Assembly (NCBI GenBank): GCA_018376855.1
Contig: JAHAAN010000023.1
Location: forward strand, 1-30,147
Length of the DNA stretch: 30,147 bases
DNA from: Clostridiales bacterium
GTDB lineage: Bacteria > Bacillota > Clostridia > Christensenellales > QALW01
Direction: 5' to 3'
In this document: positions 15,105-21,942 of the stretch, one piece after another
How the letters are laid out: each line of letters starts with the position of its first letter
How positions within the stretch are numbered: the first letter of the stretch is position 1
Notes under the pieces: generated by a model
The model's input: only the letters and a program-made list of their open reading frames with translations
What the model was told of the DNA's origin: nothing
Database searches by the model: none
Made by a program: the position numbers and the translations under genes

Positions 15105-15133
15105 ATTATATATGTTGTGTGCAAAAATGTCAA
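15105..15133 (-). promoter_or_regulatory. Consensus promoter of greA-lysS
   Basis: A perfect TTGACA (15128-15133) and perfect TATAAT (15105-15110) on the minus strand are spaced by 17 bases, as strong a sigma-A promoter as can be written. It lies just after the stop codon of the upstream gene (15150). Confidence 0.92.
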
Positions 15134-15149
15134 GGTTTACACAGGATAC

Positions 15150-16019
15150 TTAACGCAGAGAAGAAAGAAATTGCCGGATAGAGTCTTCGATCCAGTAAGC
15201 AAACTCTGTTTCGGGCAGCCTTCCTTCAAAGCGTTTGATTCGCAGATAGGCTTCCGCGCCGTCAAATTGGTTTTCCCATATGTCGGCAAAGCAGAAGTCA
15301 AATTGGCCGTTGCGAACGGAAGCAAGGTATTCCAGTGCGTCCGCCTGTATGATGTGCAGATCCGTTTTTTTGCCGAATTGCGGGAGCAAATGTTCGCAGA
15401 ACAGGGAAATGATTTCCGGTTGACGTTCTATAATCGTAATGCTTTGCACCGATTCCTTTTGCAGGATCATGAAAGGATAGTATCCCAGCCCCAAGCCGAG
15501 CACAAGCACCCGTCCGTGAGCCTTTGCGATCGGCTCGCGCATGGAGAAAATCTCCGAGGGGCATACGCTCATCCAAGGGATATTGCCTTCGTAAATGCCG
15601 GGGAATTGTACTTTTCCGGTGAAAAAACCGAGCTTAGGCACAACGGTTTTGGCGGCAAGATCCGGCATATCGTACTGGAACAGCTCGCCGCGCTCATAAG
15701 AGGCGTTGGCAAGAACGAAGGAGCCGATTTTTGCCTCCGGCACACGCACGTTTTTCAGATAAGGGTCGGCGTAAAATTCCGCAGGGTAAAAGCGCCGCGC
15801 GCTATGGTATAGGGCGCACAGATAGGCCGGATCGGCTCTTTTTTGCAGGCCGAACGCGGTGCAGAAGCGTTCCAGCACACAGCAAAGTTCCGCATCCGTG
15901 CCGGGATGCGCTTGTGAATAGGCGGATATATCCTGATCGGAGTATTCAATATAGGGCGCTTCTTCGGCGATAAAAGCGGCGAGCTCTGCGCTGAGCTGTT
16001 CGGATTCTTCTTTAGTCAA
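15150..16019 (-). CDS. SAM-fold (spermidine-synthase-like) protein of unknown substrate
   Basis: A 289-residue soluble protein. The C-terminal half has a Rossmann methyltransferase core: motif I VLVLGLGLGYYPFMIL (about residues 170-185), an acidic second strand ending ITIIERQPEI, and DALEYLASV followed by FDFCFADIWE in the place of the spermidine-synthase/methyltransferase fourth strand. The N-terminal half is helical and unlike known aminopropyltransferases. The TTG at 16019 is supported by TAAGGAG eight bases before it. It follows the oxoamine synthase gene on the same strand across the 83-bp four-way-junction element, so the two may be co-transcribed. The function cannot be named from sequence; methyl transfer is possible. 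Confidence 0.7.
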   Translation of the reverse strand: MTKEESEQLSAELAAFIAEEAPYIEYSDQDISAYSQAHPGTDAELCCVLERFCTAFGLQKRADPAYLCALYHSARRFYPAEFYADPYLKNVRVPEAKIGSFVLANASYERGELFQYDMPDLAAKTVVPKLGFFTGKVQFPGIYEGNIPWMSVCPSEIFSMREPIAKAHGRVLVLGLGLGYYPFMILQKESVQSITIIERQPEIISLFCEHLLPQFGKKTDLHIIQADALEYLASVRNGQFDFCFADIWENQFDGAEAYLRIKRFEGRLPETEFAYWIEDSIRQFLSSLR

Positions 16020-16042
16020 GGCTTTTTCTCCTTAAAAAGGGT

Positions 16043-16125
16043 CGCGGGGCACACGCCCCGGCCGCGGCCGGGGAAGCCCCCGAAAGGGGGCTTGGCGCCG
16101 AGAATCGGCGCCCGTGTGCCCCGCG
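16043..16125. repeat. 83-bp four-way-junction (cloverleaf) repeat element
   Basis: Outer arms 16043-16055 and 16113-16125 are perfect 13-bp inverted repeats. Between them three perfect hairpins follow with no unpaired base at the junctions: 16056-16073 (an 18-bp palindrome, CCCCGGCCGCGGCCGGGG), 16074-16093 (8-bp stem, GAAA loop) and 16094-16112 (8-bp stem, GAA loop). Every nucleotide outside the loops is paired. The element starts four bases after the oxoamine synthase stop codon and ends just ahead of the next gene's ribosome site. The first 12 bases of the window match its right arm, so it is dispersed. It has no U-tract. Confidence 0.9.
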
Positions 16126-16129
16126 GCTG

Positions 16130-17320
16130 CTAATTTTGCCGATAGGGGTGAAGCTTGTTGAGCACTAAATCAATCTTTTCTAACGCATAGTCAAGCTGCT
16201 CATGCGTGTGCGTGGCGGTGTAGCTTGTTCTGAGAATGCTTTCGCCTTCCGGAACTGCCGGGCTTACAACCGGGTTGACATATACGCCGTTTTCCAGCAG
16301 TGAACGAACTACAATGAATGTACGCTCGTTTTCATAGGTGCGGATCGGAATGATCGGCGCAAGGCTGTCGCCGTGAGGAATGCCCAGCTGTGTTAAGCCT
16401 TTGCGCATATAATCGCCGTTTTCGCGAACCTTGGCAGGGCGTTCCGGCTCCGCAATGAGAATGTGCAGCGCCTCCAGCACTGCCGCCGCGTTGCTCGGCG
16501 GGATGGAAGCGCTGAATATGTACGGCCTTGAAACGTGCATTGCGTAATCCACAACCTTTTTATCAGCCGCCATAAAGCCGCCCAGCGATGCAAAGGATTT
16601 GCTGAACGTTCCCATAATGATGTCAACCTGATCCTCCAAGCCGAAATATTCGGCCGTGCCGCGGCCGGTAGCGCCCATAACGCCTATGCCGTGCGAATCA
16701 TCCACCATCACGCGCGCGTCGTATTGCTTGGCAAGGCGCGTGATGGCAGGCAGATCCGCTAAATCGCCTTCCATGGAAAACACGCCGTCCACAACAATGA
16801 GCTTGCCTTTTTCGGGATCGGCGGCGCGAAGCTGCTCTTCAAGCTGCTGCATATCGTTGTGATCGTATTTGACCAGCTTGGCGAAGCTCAGGCGAGCGGC
16901 GTCCACCAAGGAAGCGTGATTGGCGCGGTCAAAGAAGATGATGTCGTGCCGGCCGCAGAGAGCGGAAATGATGCCGAGGTTTGTTTGGAAGCCGGTGGAC
17001 CATGTCATCACGGCGTCCTTATGCATAAATTCGGCAAGCTCGCGTTCCAGCTGCGTGTGCAGCGTAAGCGTTCCGTTGAGAAAACGGGAGCCGGAGCATC
17101 CGGAGCCGAATTTTTCGAGAGCCTCCTGTGCGGCGCGGATCACGCGCTCGTCGCTTGTAAGGCCCAAATAGTTATTTGAACCCAGCATAATGGTGCGTCT
17201 GTTGTGCATAAGCACTTCCGAGTGCTGCTTAGATTCGATTTCGTGAAAATAAGGGTAGATTCCTGCCGCGCGCGCATCGTCGGCGTCATGCCACTGGTAG
17301 CATTTTTCAAAAAGATCCAT
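16130..17320 (-). CDS. Alpha-oxoamine synthase, serine palmitoyltransferase/BioF/Kbl-like
   Basis: A PLP enzyme of the family that condenses an amino acid with an acyl-CoA and releases CO2 (KBL, BioF, HemA, SPT). Seen here: the PLP lysine K241 in GTFSKSFASLGGF, D207/H210 in VMVDDSHGIGVMG, the stacking H135 in DRANHASLVD, and GSGCSGSRFLNGTLTLHTQL near the N-terminus. The start IYPYFHEIES together with KYDHND and VDGVFSMEGDLADL resembles, from memory, bacterial serine palmitoyltransferases more than KBL or BioF; this needs a search. The 396-residue length is normal. No threonine dehydrogenase or biotin genes are adjacent. The start has GAAAGGAAG upstream and the promoter at 17370-17398. The product could be a sphingoid-type ketone or an aminoketone. 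Confidence 0.8.
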   Translation of the reverse strand: MDLFEKCYQWHDADDARAAGIYPYFHEIESKQHSEVLMHNRRTIMLGSNNYLGLTSDERVIRAAQEALEKFGSGCSGSRFLNGTLTLHTQLERELAEFMHKDAVMTWSTGFQTNLGIISALCGRHDIIFFDRANHASLVDAARLSFAKLVKYDHNDMQQLEEQLRAADPEKGKLIVVDGVFSMEGDLADLPAITRLAKQYDARVMVDDSHGIGVMGATGRGTAEYFGLEDQVDIIMGTFSKSFASLGGFMAADKKVVDYAMHVSRPYIFSASIPPSNAAAVLEALHILIAEPERPAKVRENGDYMRKGLTQLGIPHGDSLAPIIPIRTYENERTFIVVRSLLENGVYVNPVVSPAVPEGESILRTSYTATHTHEQLDYALEKIDLVLNKLHPYRQN

Positions 17321-17369
17321 GTGGTACTTCCTTTCTTATTATGAATAAATGATGAATAAATACAGCGTT

Positions 17370-17398
17370 AGTATATCATTAAATCACTTTCCATGCAA
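17370..17398 (-). promoter_or_regulatory. Promoter of the oxoamine synthase gene
   Basis: On the minus strand TTGCAT (17393-17398) and TATACT (17370-17375) are 17 bases apart. The leader contains an 11-base tandem repeat (ATGAATAAATG and ATGAATAAATA, about 17341-17362) before the ribosome site. Confidence 0.75.
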
Positions 17399-17645
17399 AG
17401 TTTTTTTGGCCCGTAAACTTTCGATCTTTCATTTTTTATGGAAAAAGAGAGGATTTTCTTGTTTTTCTTCAAAATTCAAAGAAAATCGAACGCAGAAAGA
17501 GAATTAAGGATATTTAAAGAGATATTCAGAAAAATAGGATAAAAACAGAAAAATTCCGCGATTTTTAATTATATTTCAATCGTTTATAAAAAGCATGCGA
17601 AGTGATAGACTAATACCGTTAAAAATAAGGAAGGGAGGATCGATT
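17399..17645. other. AT-rich divergent intergenic region before atpB
   Basis: No gene. It separates the divergent oxoamine synthase gene and the ATP synthase operon. A perfect 9-bp inverted repeat is present (GATTTTCTT 17452-17460, AAGAAAATC 17479-17487). The best candidate atp promoter is weak: TTTATA (17583-17588), 17 bases, TAGACT (17606-17611). The long A/T runs upstream could serve as an UP element. Confidence 0.45.
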
Positions 17646-18380
17646 GTGGAAATCGATGTTTTTCCCAAGGATATCGTTCTGAACCTTTTTGGCCATGAAA
17701 TCGCGGTGCGTGAAACTTTCCTTGCGGCGCTCATCCTGATCGCCGTAATTATTGTTTTTGCCGTTATTTTGCGCGTGTTTTTCATCAATCGTTTTACCAC
17801 GGATTCCAAGAAGATCGGGAAAGTACAGATGATCTGCGAATATGTGATGACGATGTTAGATAAATTCACGACGGGAGCGCTGGGGCGGTTCGGAGAAAAA
17901 ATTGCGCCGTTTATCTTAGCGGTGGGGTTTTATTTGATCTTTTCCGGCGTTACGGAGCTATTCGGAATGCGCACGCCGCTGAGCGATCTGACGACCACGC
18001 TGGCTTTCGGGCTAAGTACCTTTGCGCTGATTAACTATTACGGAATTCGTGAAAAGGGGATCGGCGGAAGATTAAAATCCTATCTGCACCCTAAGGCGAT
18101 CATGGCGCCGTTTAAGCTTATCAGCGATATTGCAACGCCGATTTCGCTTTCATGCCGTTTGTTCGGAAACTTAGTGGGCGGCTATATCGTTATGGAGCTG
18201 CTGTATGATGTGCTTCTCGGGCTTGTGCGCAAGTATGCGGCGTTTGTTCTGCCGGAGATCTTGGCCGCCGCCGTTCCGGGCGTATTGGCGTTGTATTTTA
18301 CTTTGTTTCATGTGCTGATCCAGTTTTACATCTTTTCCATGCTTACAATGACCTTTATTCGCGAAGCGGTGGAAGATTAA
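17646..18380 (+). CDS. atpB: ATP synthase Fo subunit a
   Basis: The membrane stator subunit that carries ions to and from the c-ring. The essential arginine is in SCRLFGNLVGGYIVMELL, and conserved FTLFHVLIQFYIFSMLTMTF follows in the last helices. About six hydrophobic segments, 244 residues. The GTG at 17646 is used because GGGAGG stands at 17633-17638; the longer open frame from an ATG at 17595 would contain that ribosome site. First gene of an eight-gene operon in the usual order. Its last 11 codons are copied again just after the stop codon (see the repeat at 18341-18446). Confidence 0.95.
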   Translation: MEIDVFPKDIVLNLFGHEIAVRETFLAALILIAVIIVFAVILRVFFINRFTTDSKKIGKVQMICEYVMTMLDKFTTGALGRFGEKIAPFILAVGFYLIFSGVTELFGMRTPLSDLTTTLAFGLSTFALINYYGIREKGIGGRLKSYLHPKAIMAPFKLISDIATPISLSCRLFGNLVGGYIVMELLYDVLLGLVRKYAAFVLPEILAAAVPGVLALYFTLFHVLIQFYIFSMLTMTFIREAVED

Positions 18381-18446
18381 TCATTGTAAGCTTGCTTACG
18401 AATGACCTTTATTCGCGAAGCGGTAGAGGATTAATCCATTGTAAGC
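18341..18446 (+). repeat. 53-bp tandem duplication of the atpB 3' end
   Basis: Copy one starts at 18341 and holds the last codons and stop of atpB. Copy two starts at 18394 and repeats them (MTFIREAVED and stop) in a different frame after the true stop. The copies differ by one-base gaps and by two changes that are both synonymous (GTG GAA to GTA GAG). Each copy is bounded by GCTTAC and GTAAGC arms; in copy one GCTTACAATG (18341-18350) and CATTGTAAGC (18382-18391) are perfectly inverted. Confidence 0.85.
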
Positions 18447-18553
18447 GTGCTTTGAAACAGAAACGAAGCAGTGGCTGATTGAGGTTTTGCGGAACCGCAT
18501 AGGAAATAAGCTGAGGATACTGTGTAAAGAACATAAAAGAAAGGGAGATCAAT

Positions 18554-18763
18554 ATGAATTTTTTAGGAGCTGCAATCGCTATTTTTACCGGCGTAGGGTG
18601 CGGAATCGGCATGGGCTATGCAACCGGCAAGGCCTGCGAGGCTGTTGCAAGGCAGCCGGAGGCCACCGGCAAGATCCAAACCGTGCTTCTGCTGGGTCTT
18701 GCGCTGACAGAATCCATTGCCATATACGGCCTTTTGGTAGCGATCCTGATCCTGTTTGTATAA
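18554..18763 (+). CDS. atpE: ATP synthase Fo subunit c
   Basis: A 69-residue double-helix hairpin that forms the rotating ring. The polar loop is ARQPEA (residues 32-37) and the ion-binding carboxylate is E53 in LTESIAIYGL. The glutamine that helps bind Na+ in sodium-type c subunits would be at residue 20, where methionine stands, and the threonine after ES is isoleucine. S54 and Y58 are kept. The set argues for proton coupling, by inference. The ATG at 18554 follows AAAGGGAGA. A short TGCGGAACCGCA palindrome lies in the 173-base gap after atpB and might set the expression ratio. Confidence 0.95.
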   Translation: MNFLGAAIAIFTGVGCGIGMGYATGKACEAVARQPEATGKIQTVLLLGLALTESIAIYGLLVAILILFV

Positions 18764-18802
18764 CGGGAGCTTTACGAAAATCGGAAAGGACGGGTTTGTG
18801 CT

Positions 18803-19297
18803 GTGGATAAGTTGCTTGACCCTTTATATGTAGTGTTTCATATTCTTGCGCTTATCGTGCTGGTGCTGGTGCTGAAAAAGCTTTTGTACAAGCCGATGAA
18901 AAAGTTTATGGCGCAGCGCCGGGAGGCGCTGGAGGCCGAAACCGCGCAGGCTGACGCCGCCTATGCGAAGGCGAAGGAAACCGAGGCGGAGATCGACCGC
19001 AAGACGCAGGAATACAATGAGCGCACCAAAAATGAATATTATACCGTGATGAAGGACGCTGGCGCGAAGGCGGAGTTGATTATCGCCGCCGCGCACGAGG
19101 AGGCGGAAAAGATTATTGCCGAGGCGAAGGAGCAGGCCGAAGCCGTATCCAAGGCAGCCTTAAAACAGCAGCAGGAGGCTGCCGCCGAGCTGGCCGTAGA
19201 GATTTCCGCCCGCCTGATCCCTCACGAGCTTTCACAGCAGGATCACGCCGCTTTGCTGGAGCAGAGCTTGGAGGAGGCTAAAAAGTATGGATTATGA
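18803..19297 (+). CDS. atpF: ATP synthase Fo subunit b
   Basis: The peripheral stalk. One N-terminal membrane helix (PLYVVFHILALIVLVLVLKK) is followed by a long charged coiled coil with heptad-like Ala/Glu pattern to the end, 164 residues. GTG at 18803 is the start in this frame; AAAGGA lies about 12 bases upstream, a rather wide spacing. It overlaps the next gene by 11 bases, so b and the short delta protein are translationally coupled. There is no sign that the missing delta domain has been fused here; the length is that of an ordinary b subunit. Confidence 0.93.
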   Translation: MDKLLDPLYVVFHILALIVLVLVLKKLLYKPMKKFMAQRREALEAETAQADAAYAKAKETEAEIDRKTQEYNERTKNEYYTVMKDAGAKAELIIAAAHEEAEKIIAEAKEQAEAVSKAALKQQQEAAAELAVEISARLIPHELSQQDHAALLEQSLEEAKKYGL

Positions 19298-19508
19298 TCT
19301 GATCGTCTATACGGCGCAGGAGCTGAGCGATGCGGAAAAGGCGAAGGTGCAGAGCCGTCTTGCGGGAATGTATCTGCTTGATAACTGCGTTTTTTTAGTG
19401 GATGCGTCGCTGATCGGCGGGATGAAGCTGGTGTTTCGCGATCGGATCGAGGATTATTCCGTTAAAGGAAAGCTTGCTTCCATCCGTAAGCAGCTTATCA
19501 ACGATTAA
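19287..19508 (+). CDS. atpH: ATP synthase delta subunit, C-terminal domain only
   Basis: Only 73 residues, against about 180 for normal delta/OSCP. What is present corresponds to the C-terminal part: a helix with SDAEKAKVQSRL, then SLIGGMKLVFRDRIEDYSVK and LASIRKQL, matching the GG(x)xRxGDxxxDGSVRGRL pattern. The N-terminal six-helix domain of about 105 residues, which caps F1 by binding the alpha N-terminus, is absent. The ATG at 19287 lies inside the end of atpF, and the preceding sequence in this frame does not encode the lost domain. The position in the operon is the normal delta position. Either the stalk here works with a minimal delta or another protein supplies the missing contact. 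Confidence 0.82.
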   Translation: MDYDLIVYTAQELSDAEKAKVQSRLAGMYLLDNCVFLVDASLIGGMKLVFRDRIEDYSVKGKLASIRKQLIND

Positions 19509-19520
19509 GGAGGTTCTTGC

Positions 19521-21026
19521 ATGAGCGAACAGGATCTTGCGGGCGCTTTGCGTGAGCGTCTCCGCAGCTTTACCATCGTGCCTTCCCGCAACGCTATCGG
19601 GCGCGTGCTTTCCTGCTCGGACGGCATCGCCGAGATTTCCGACATGGCGGGCGTGAAAAACGGGGAGCTGATCAGCTTTGCGTGCGGCGCCTACGGAATC
19701 GCGATGACGTTAGAAAAGAATTATGTGGGCGTGGCTGTTTTTTCGGGGCATTCGGCCATTCAGAGCGGGGAGATGGCTTACGGCACGGGCAGGGTTATGG
19801 AAATTCCGTGCGGCAAGGCAATGCTCGGGCGCGTTATCAATCCGCTGGGCAGCCCGGTTGACGGGCTGGGAGATATCAAATGCTCCACATACCGCCCCAT
19901 TGAAGCGCCGGCGCCGGGAATCATTGAGCGCAGCGCGGTGAACCGCCCCGTGCAGACGGGGATCCTTGCGATCGACGCGATGGTGCCTATCGGCCGCGGC
20001 CAGCGCGAGCTGATTATCGGCGACCGTCAGATCGGCAAAACGGCGATCGCGGTTGATACGATTTTGAATCAGCGCGATAAAAATATGATCTGTATTTACG
20101 TTGCAATCGGGCAGAAGGCCTCGACCGTAGCGGAAATTGAGCGGACGCTGCGCAAAAACGGCGCGATGGATTATTCAGTGATCGTGTGCGCCACGGCTTC
20201 GGATAACGCTTCCATGCAGTATATTTGCCCGTATGCGGGCTGTGCGCTGGGCGAATATTTTATGCATAACGGGCAGGATGCGCTGATTATTTATGACGAT
20301 CTTTCCAAGCATGCGGTATCCTACCGCACGCTTTCGCTGCTGCTTCGCCGCCCGCCGGGTCGCGAGGCGTATCCGGGCGATGTGTTTTACCTGCACTCGC
20401 GGCTCTTGGAGCGCGCGGCGCAGCTGAAGCCGGAGTACGGCGGCGGCTCCTTAACCGCACTGCCGATCATTGAAACGATGGCGGGCGATATTTCCGCCTA
20501 TATTCCCACAAACGTGATTTCCATTACCGACGGCCAGATTTTTTTGGATTCGGAGCTGTTCAGAAGCGGTACGCGGCCGGCGGTCAATGTGGGGTTAAGC
20601 GTTTCGCGTGTGGGCGGTGCGGCACAAGGCAAGACGGTTCGGAAGCTGAGCGGGCATATGCGGCTGGATCTGGCGCAGTACCGCGAGCTGGCGGTCTTTG
20701 CCCAGTTCGGTTCGGATCTGGATGCCTCCACCCGTTCGGCGCTTGCGCGCGGAGAACGGCTGACGGAAGCGCTCAAGCAGGCGCAGTACCGCCATTACAC
20801 CTATGCGCAGGAGGCGCTGCTGCTGTATCTGCTCTCCGGCACCGCATTAAACGGGATCGAGCCGAAAAAGGTATTGCCGTTTTTTGAGGCTGTTTTGGAG
20901 GAGCTTACCGCGAACAGCCCGGAGGTGCTTTACGACATCGCGCATGATGAGTTTTCCGACGCCAATAAGGCGACGGCGGATGCGGCGGCAGCGGCCGTTG
21001 CGGCGCGACTGAATGAAAAAGCCTGA
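19521..21026 (+). CDS. atpA: ATP synthase F1 subunit alpha
   Basis: A non-catalytic nucleotide-binding subunit of the F1 head, 501 residues. P-loop GDRQIGKT at residues 167-174 (Ile replaces the usual Thr), ALIIYDDLSKHAVSYR around the Walker B strand, LLRRPPGREAYPGDVFYLHS, and the arginine finger in SVSRVGGAAQ. The N-terminal helix (DLAGALRERLRSF) that normally docks on the delta N-terminal domain is still present although that domain is missing in atpH. A strong AAGGAGG precedes the ATG at 19521, 12 bases after atpH. Confidence 0.97.
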   Translation: MSEQDLAGALRERLRSFTIVPSRNAIGRVLSCSDGIAEISDMAGVKNGELISFACGAYGIAMTLEKNYVGVAVFSGHSAIQSGEMAYGTGRVMEIPCGKAMLGRVINPLGSPVDGLGDIKCSTYRPIEAPAPGIIERSAVNRPVQTGILAIDAMVPIGRGQRELIIGDRQIGKTAIAVDTILNQRDKNMICIYVAIGQKASTVAEIERTLRKNGAMDYSVIVCATASDNASMQYICPYAGCALGEYFMHNGQDALIIYDDLSKHAVSYRTLSLLLRRPPGREAYPGDVFYLHSRLLERAAQLKPEYGGGSLTALPIIETMAGDISAYIPTNVISITDGQIFLDSELFRSGTRPAVNVGLSVSRVGGAAQGKTVRKLSGHMRLDLAQYRELAVFAQFGSDLDASTRSALARGERLTEALKQAQYRHYTYAQEALLLYLLSGTALNGIEPKKVLPFFEAVLEELTANSPEVLYDIAHDEFSDANKATADAAAAAVAARLNEKA

Positions 21027-21043
21027 AAGGGAGGCGCTGATCC

Positions 21044-21937
21044 TTGCAGAGCATTTACGACATTAAAAACCGCATAAAATCCGTGAACAGCACGGTAGAG
21101 CTGACACGCGCGATGTATTTGATCAGCACCAGCAGGATCCGCAAGGCTATGCGGCTGTATCAGAGCAATTTGCTCTATTTTACACATGCGCGCAGGGCGA
21201 TCAAGCATATCCTTTCGCATCTGCCGGATTATTCGCATAAGTATTTAAAGGAATCCAACCATTCCACAAGCACGATGTATCTTGTTATTGCCGCCAACAA
21301 AGGCATGGCGGGCGGATATAACCACGATGTGTGCACGGCGGCGTTAGCGCACATGAAGCAGTGCGAAGCGCCAGTTACGCTCATTACCGTGGGGAGCATG
21401 GCGAGCGAGTTCTTTCGCCGCGAGGGATATGAAATTGCGTATGAGTTTACCGATATCATTGATGATCCGACGATATCGGCGGCGCGCAGAATGATGGAGA
21501 GCATCACGGAGCGCATGGACCATCATAAGGTCGACGAGGTCATTGTGGTTTACACGCATATGATCTCCACTGTGAAGCAAACGGTGGAGGTTACCCGTCT
21601 GCTTCCGCTGCTGCTGAGCGATTTTGACGATGTGGTGTATGATGAGGATTTTAAGGATACCTATGTTACCTATGAACCCAATGCAAAAAGCGTGATTACT
21701 TCGCTTGTGCCGCAGTACCTGCTCGGTATGCTGTACGGAATGCTTGTGCAGGCCTATGCCAGCGAACATTGCAGGCGAATGCAGGCGATGGACGAGGCGA
21801 CGCGCAATGCCGATGAGATGATCGGCACGCTGAATCTGGCTTATAACAGCGCGCGTCAGGCTGCGATTACGCAGGAGATCACGGAGATCGTTTCGGGCGC
21901 TAACGCGGTGGATTCGCCCCATGAAGAAAGGTCGTGA
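21044..21937 (+). CDS. atpG: ATP synthase F1 subunit gamma
   Basis: The central rotor shaft, 297 residues. The N-terminal helix IYDIKNRIKSVNSTVELTRA with AMYLISTSRIRKA and the C-terminal helix with NADEMIGTLNLAYNSARQAA and ITQEITEIVSGA form the coiled coil that turns inside the alpha-beta ring. The central Rossmann-like part includes YLVIAANKGMAGGYN. The TTG at 21044 follows AAGGGAGG. The stop codon at 21935-21937 lies immediately before the beta gene. Terminal motifs are well kept, while the middle is rather divergent. Confidence 0.95.
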   Translation: MQSIYDIKNRIKSVNSTVELTRAMYLISTSRIRKAMRLYQSNLLYFTHARRAIKHILSHLPDYSHKYLKESNHSTSTMYLVIAANKGMAGGYNHDVCTAALAHMKQCEAPVTLITVGSMASEFFRREGYEIAYEFTDIIDDPTISAARRMMESITERMDHHKVDEVIVVYTHMISTVKQTVEVTRLLPLLLSDFDDVVYDEDFKDTYVTYEPNAKSVITSLVPQYLLGMLYGMLVQAYASEHCRRMQAMDEATRNADEMIGTLNLAYNSARQAAITQEITEIVSGANAVDSPHEERS

Positions 21938-21942
21938 GAAAT

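Noticed and set aside
16043..16125. Simple rho-independent terminator
   Set aside because: It lacks a U-tract on both strands, and its three-hairpin layout with outer arms is not that of a terminator, though it may still hinder transcription.
17341..17362. 11-base tandem repeat as a CRISPR or iteron array
   Set aside because: Only two units without spacers and no associated genes; it is a simple AT-rich duplication in a leader.
17595..17645. Longer atpB start at ATG 17595
   Set aside because: The extension contains the AAGGGAGG ribosome site of the GTG at 17646 and adds a non-homologous basic segment.
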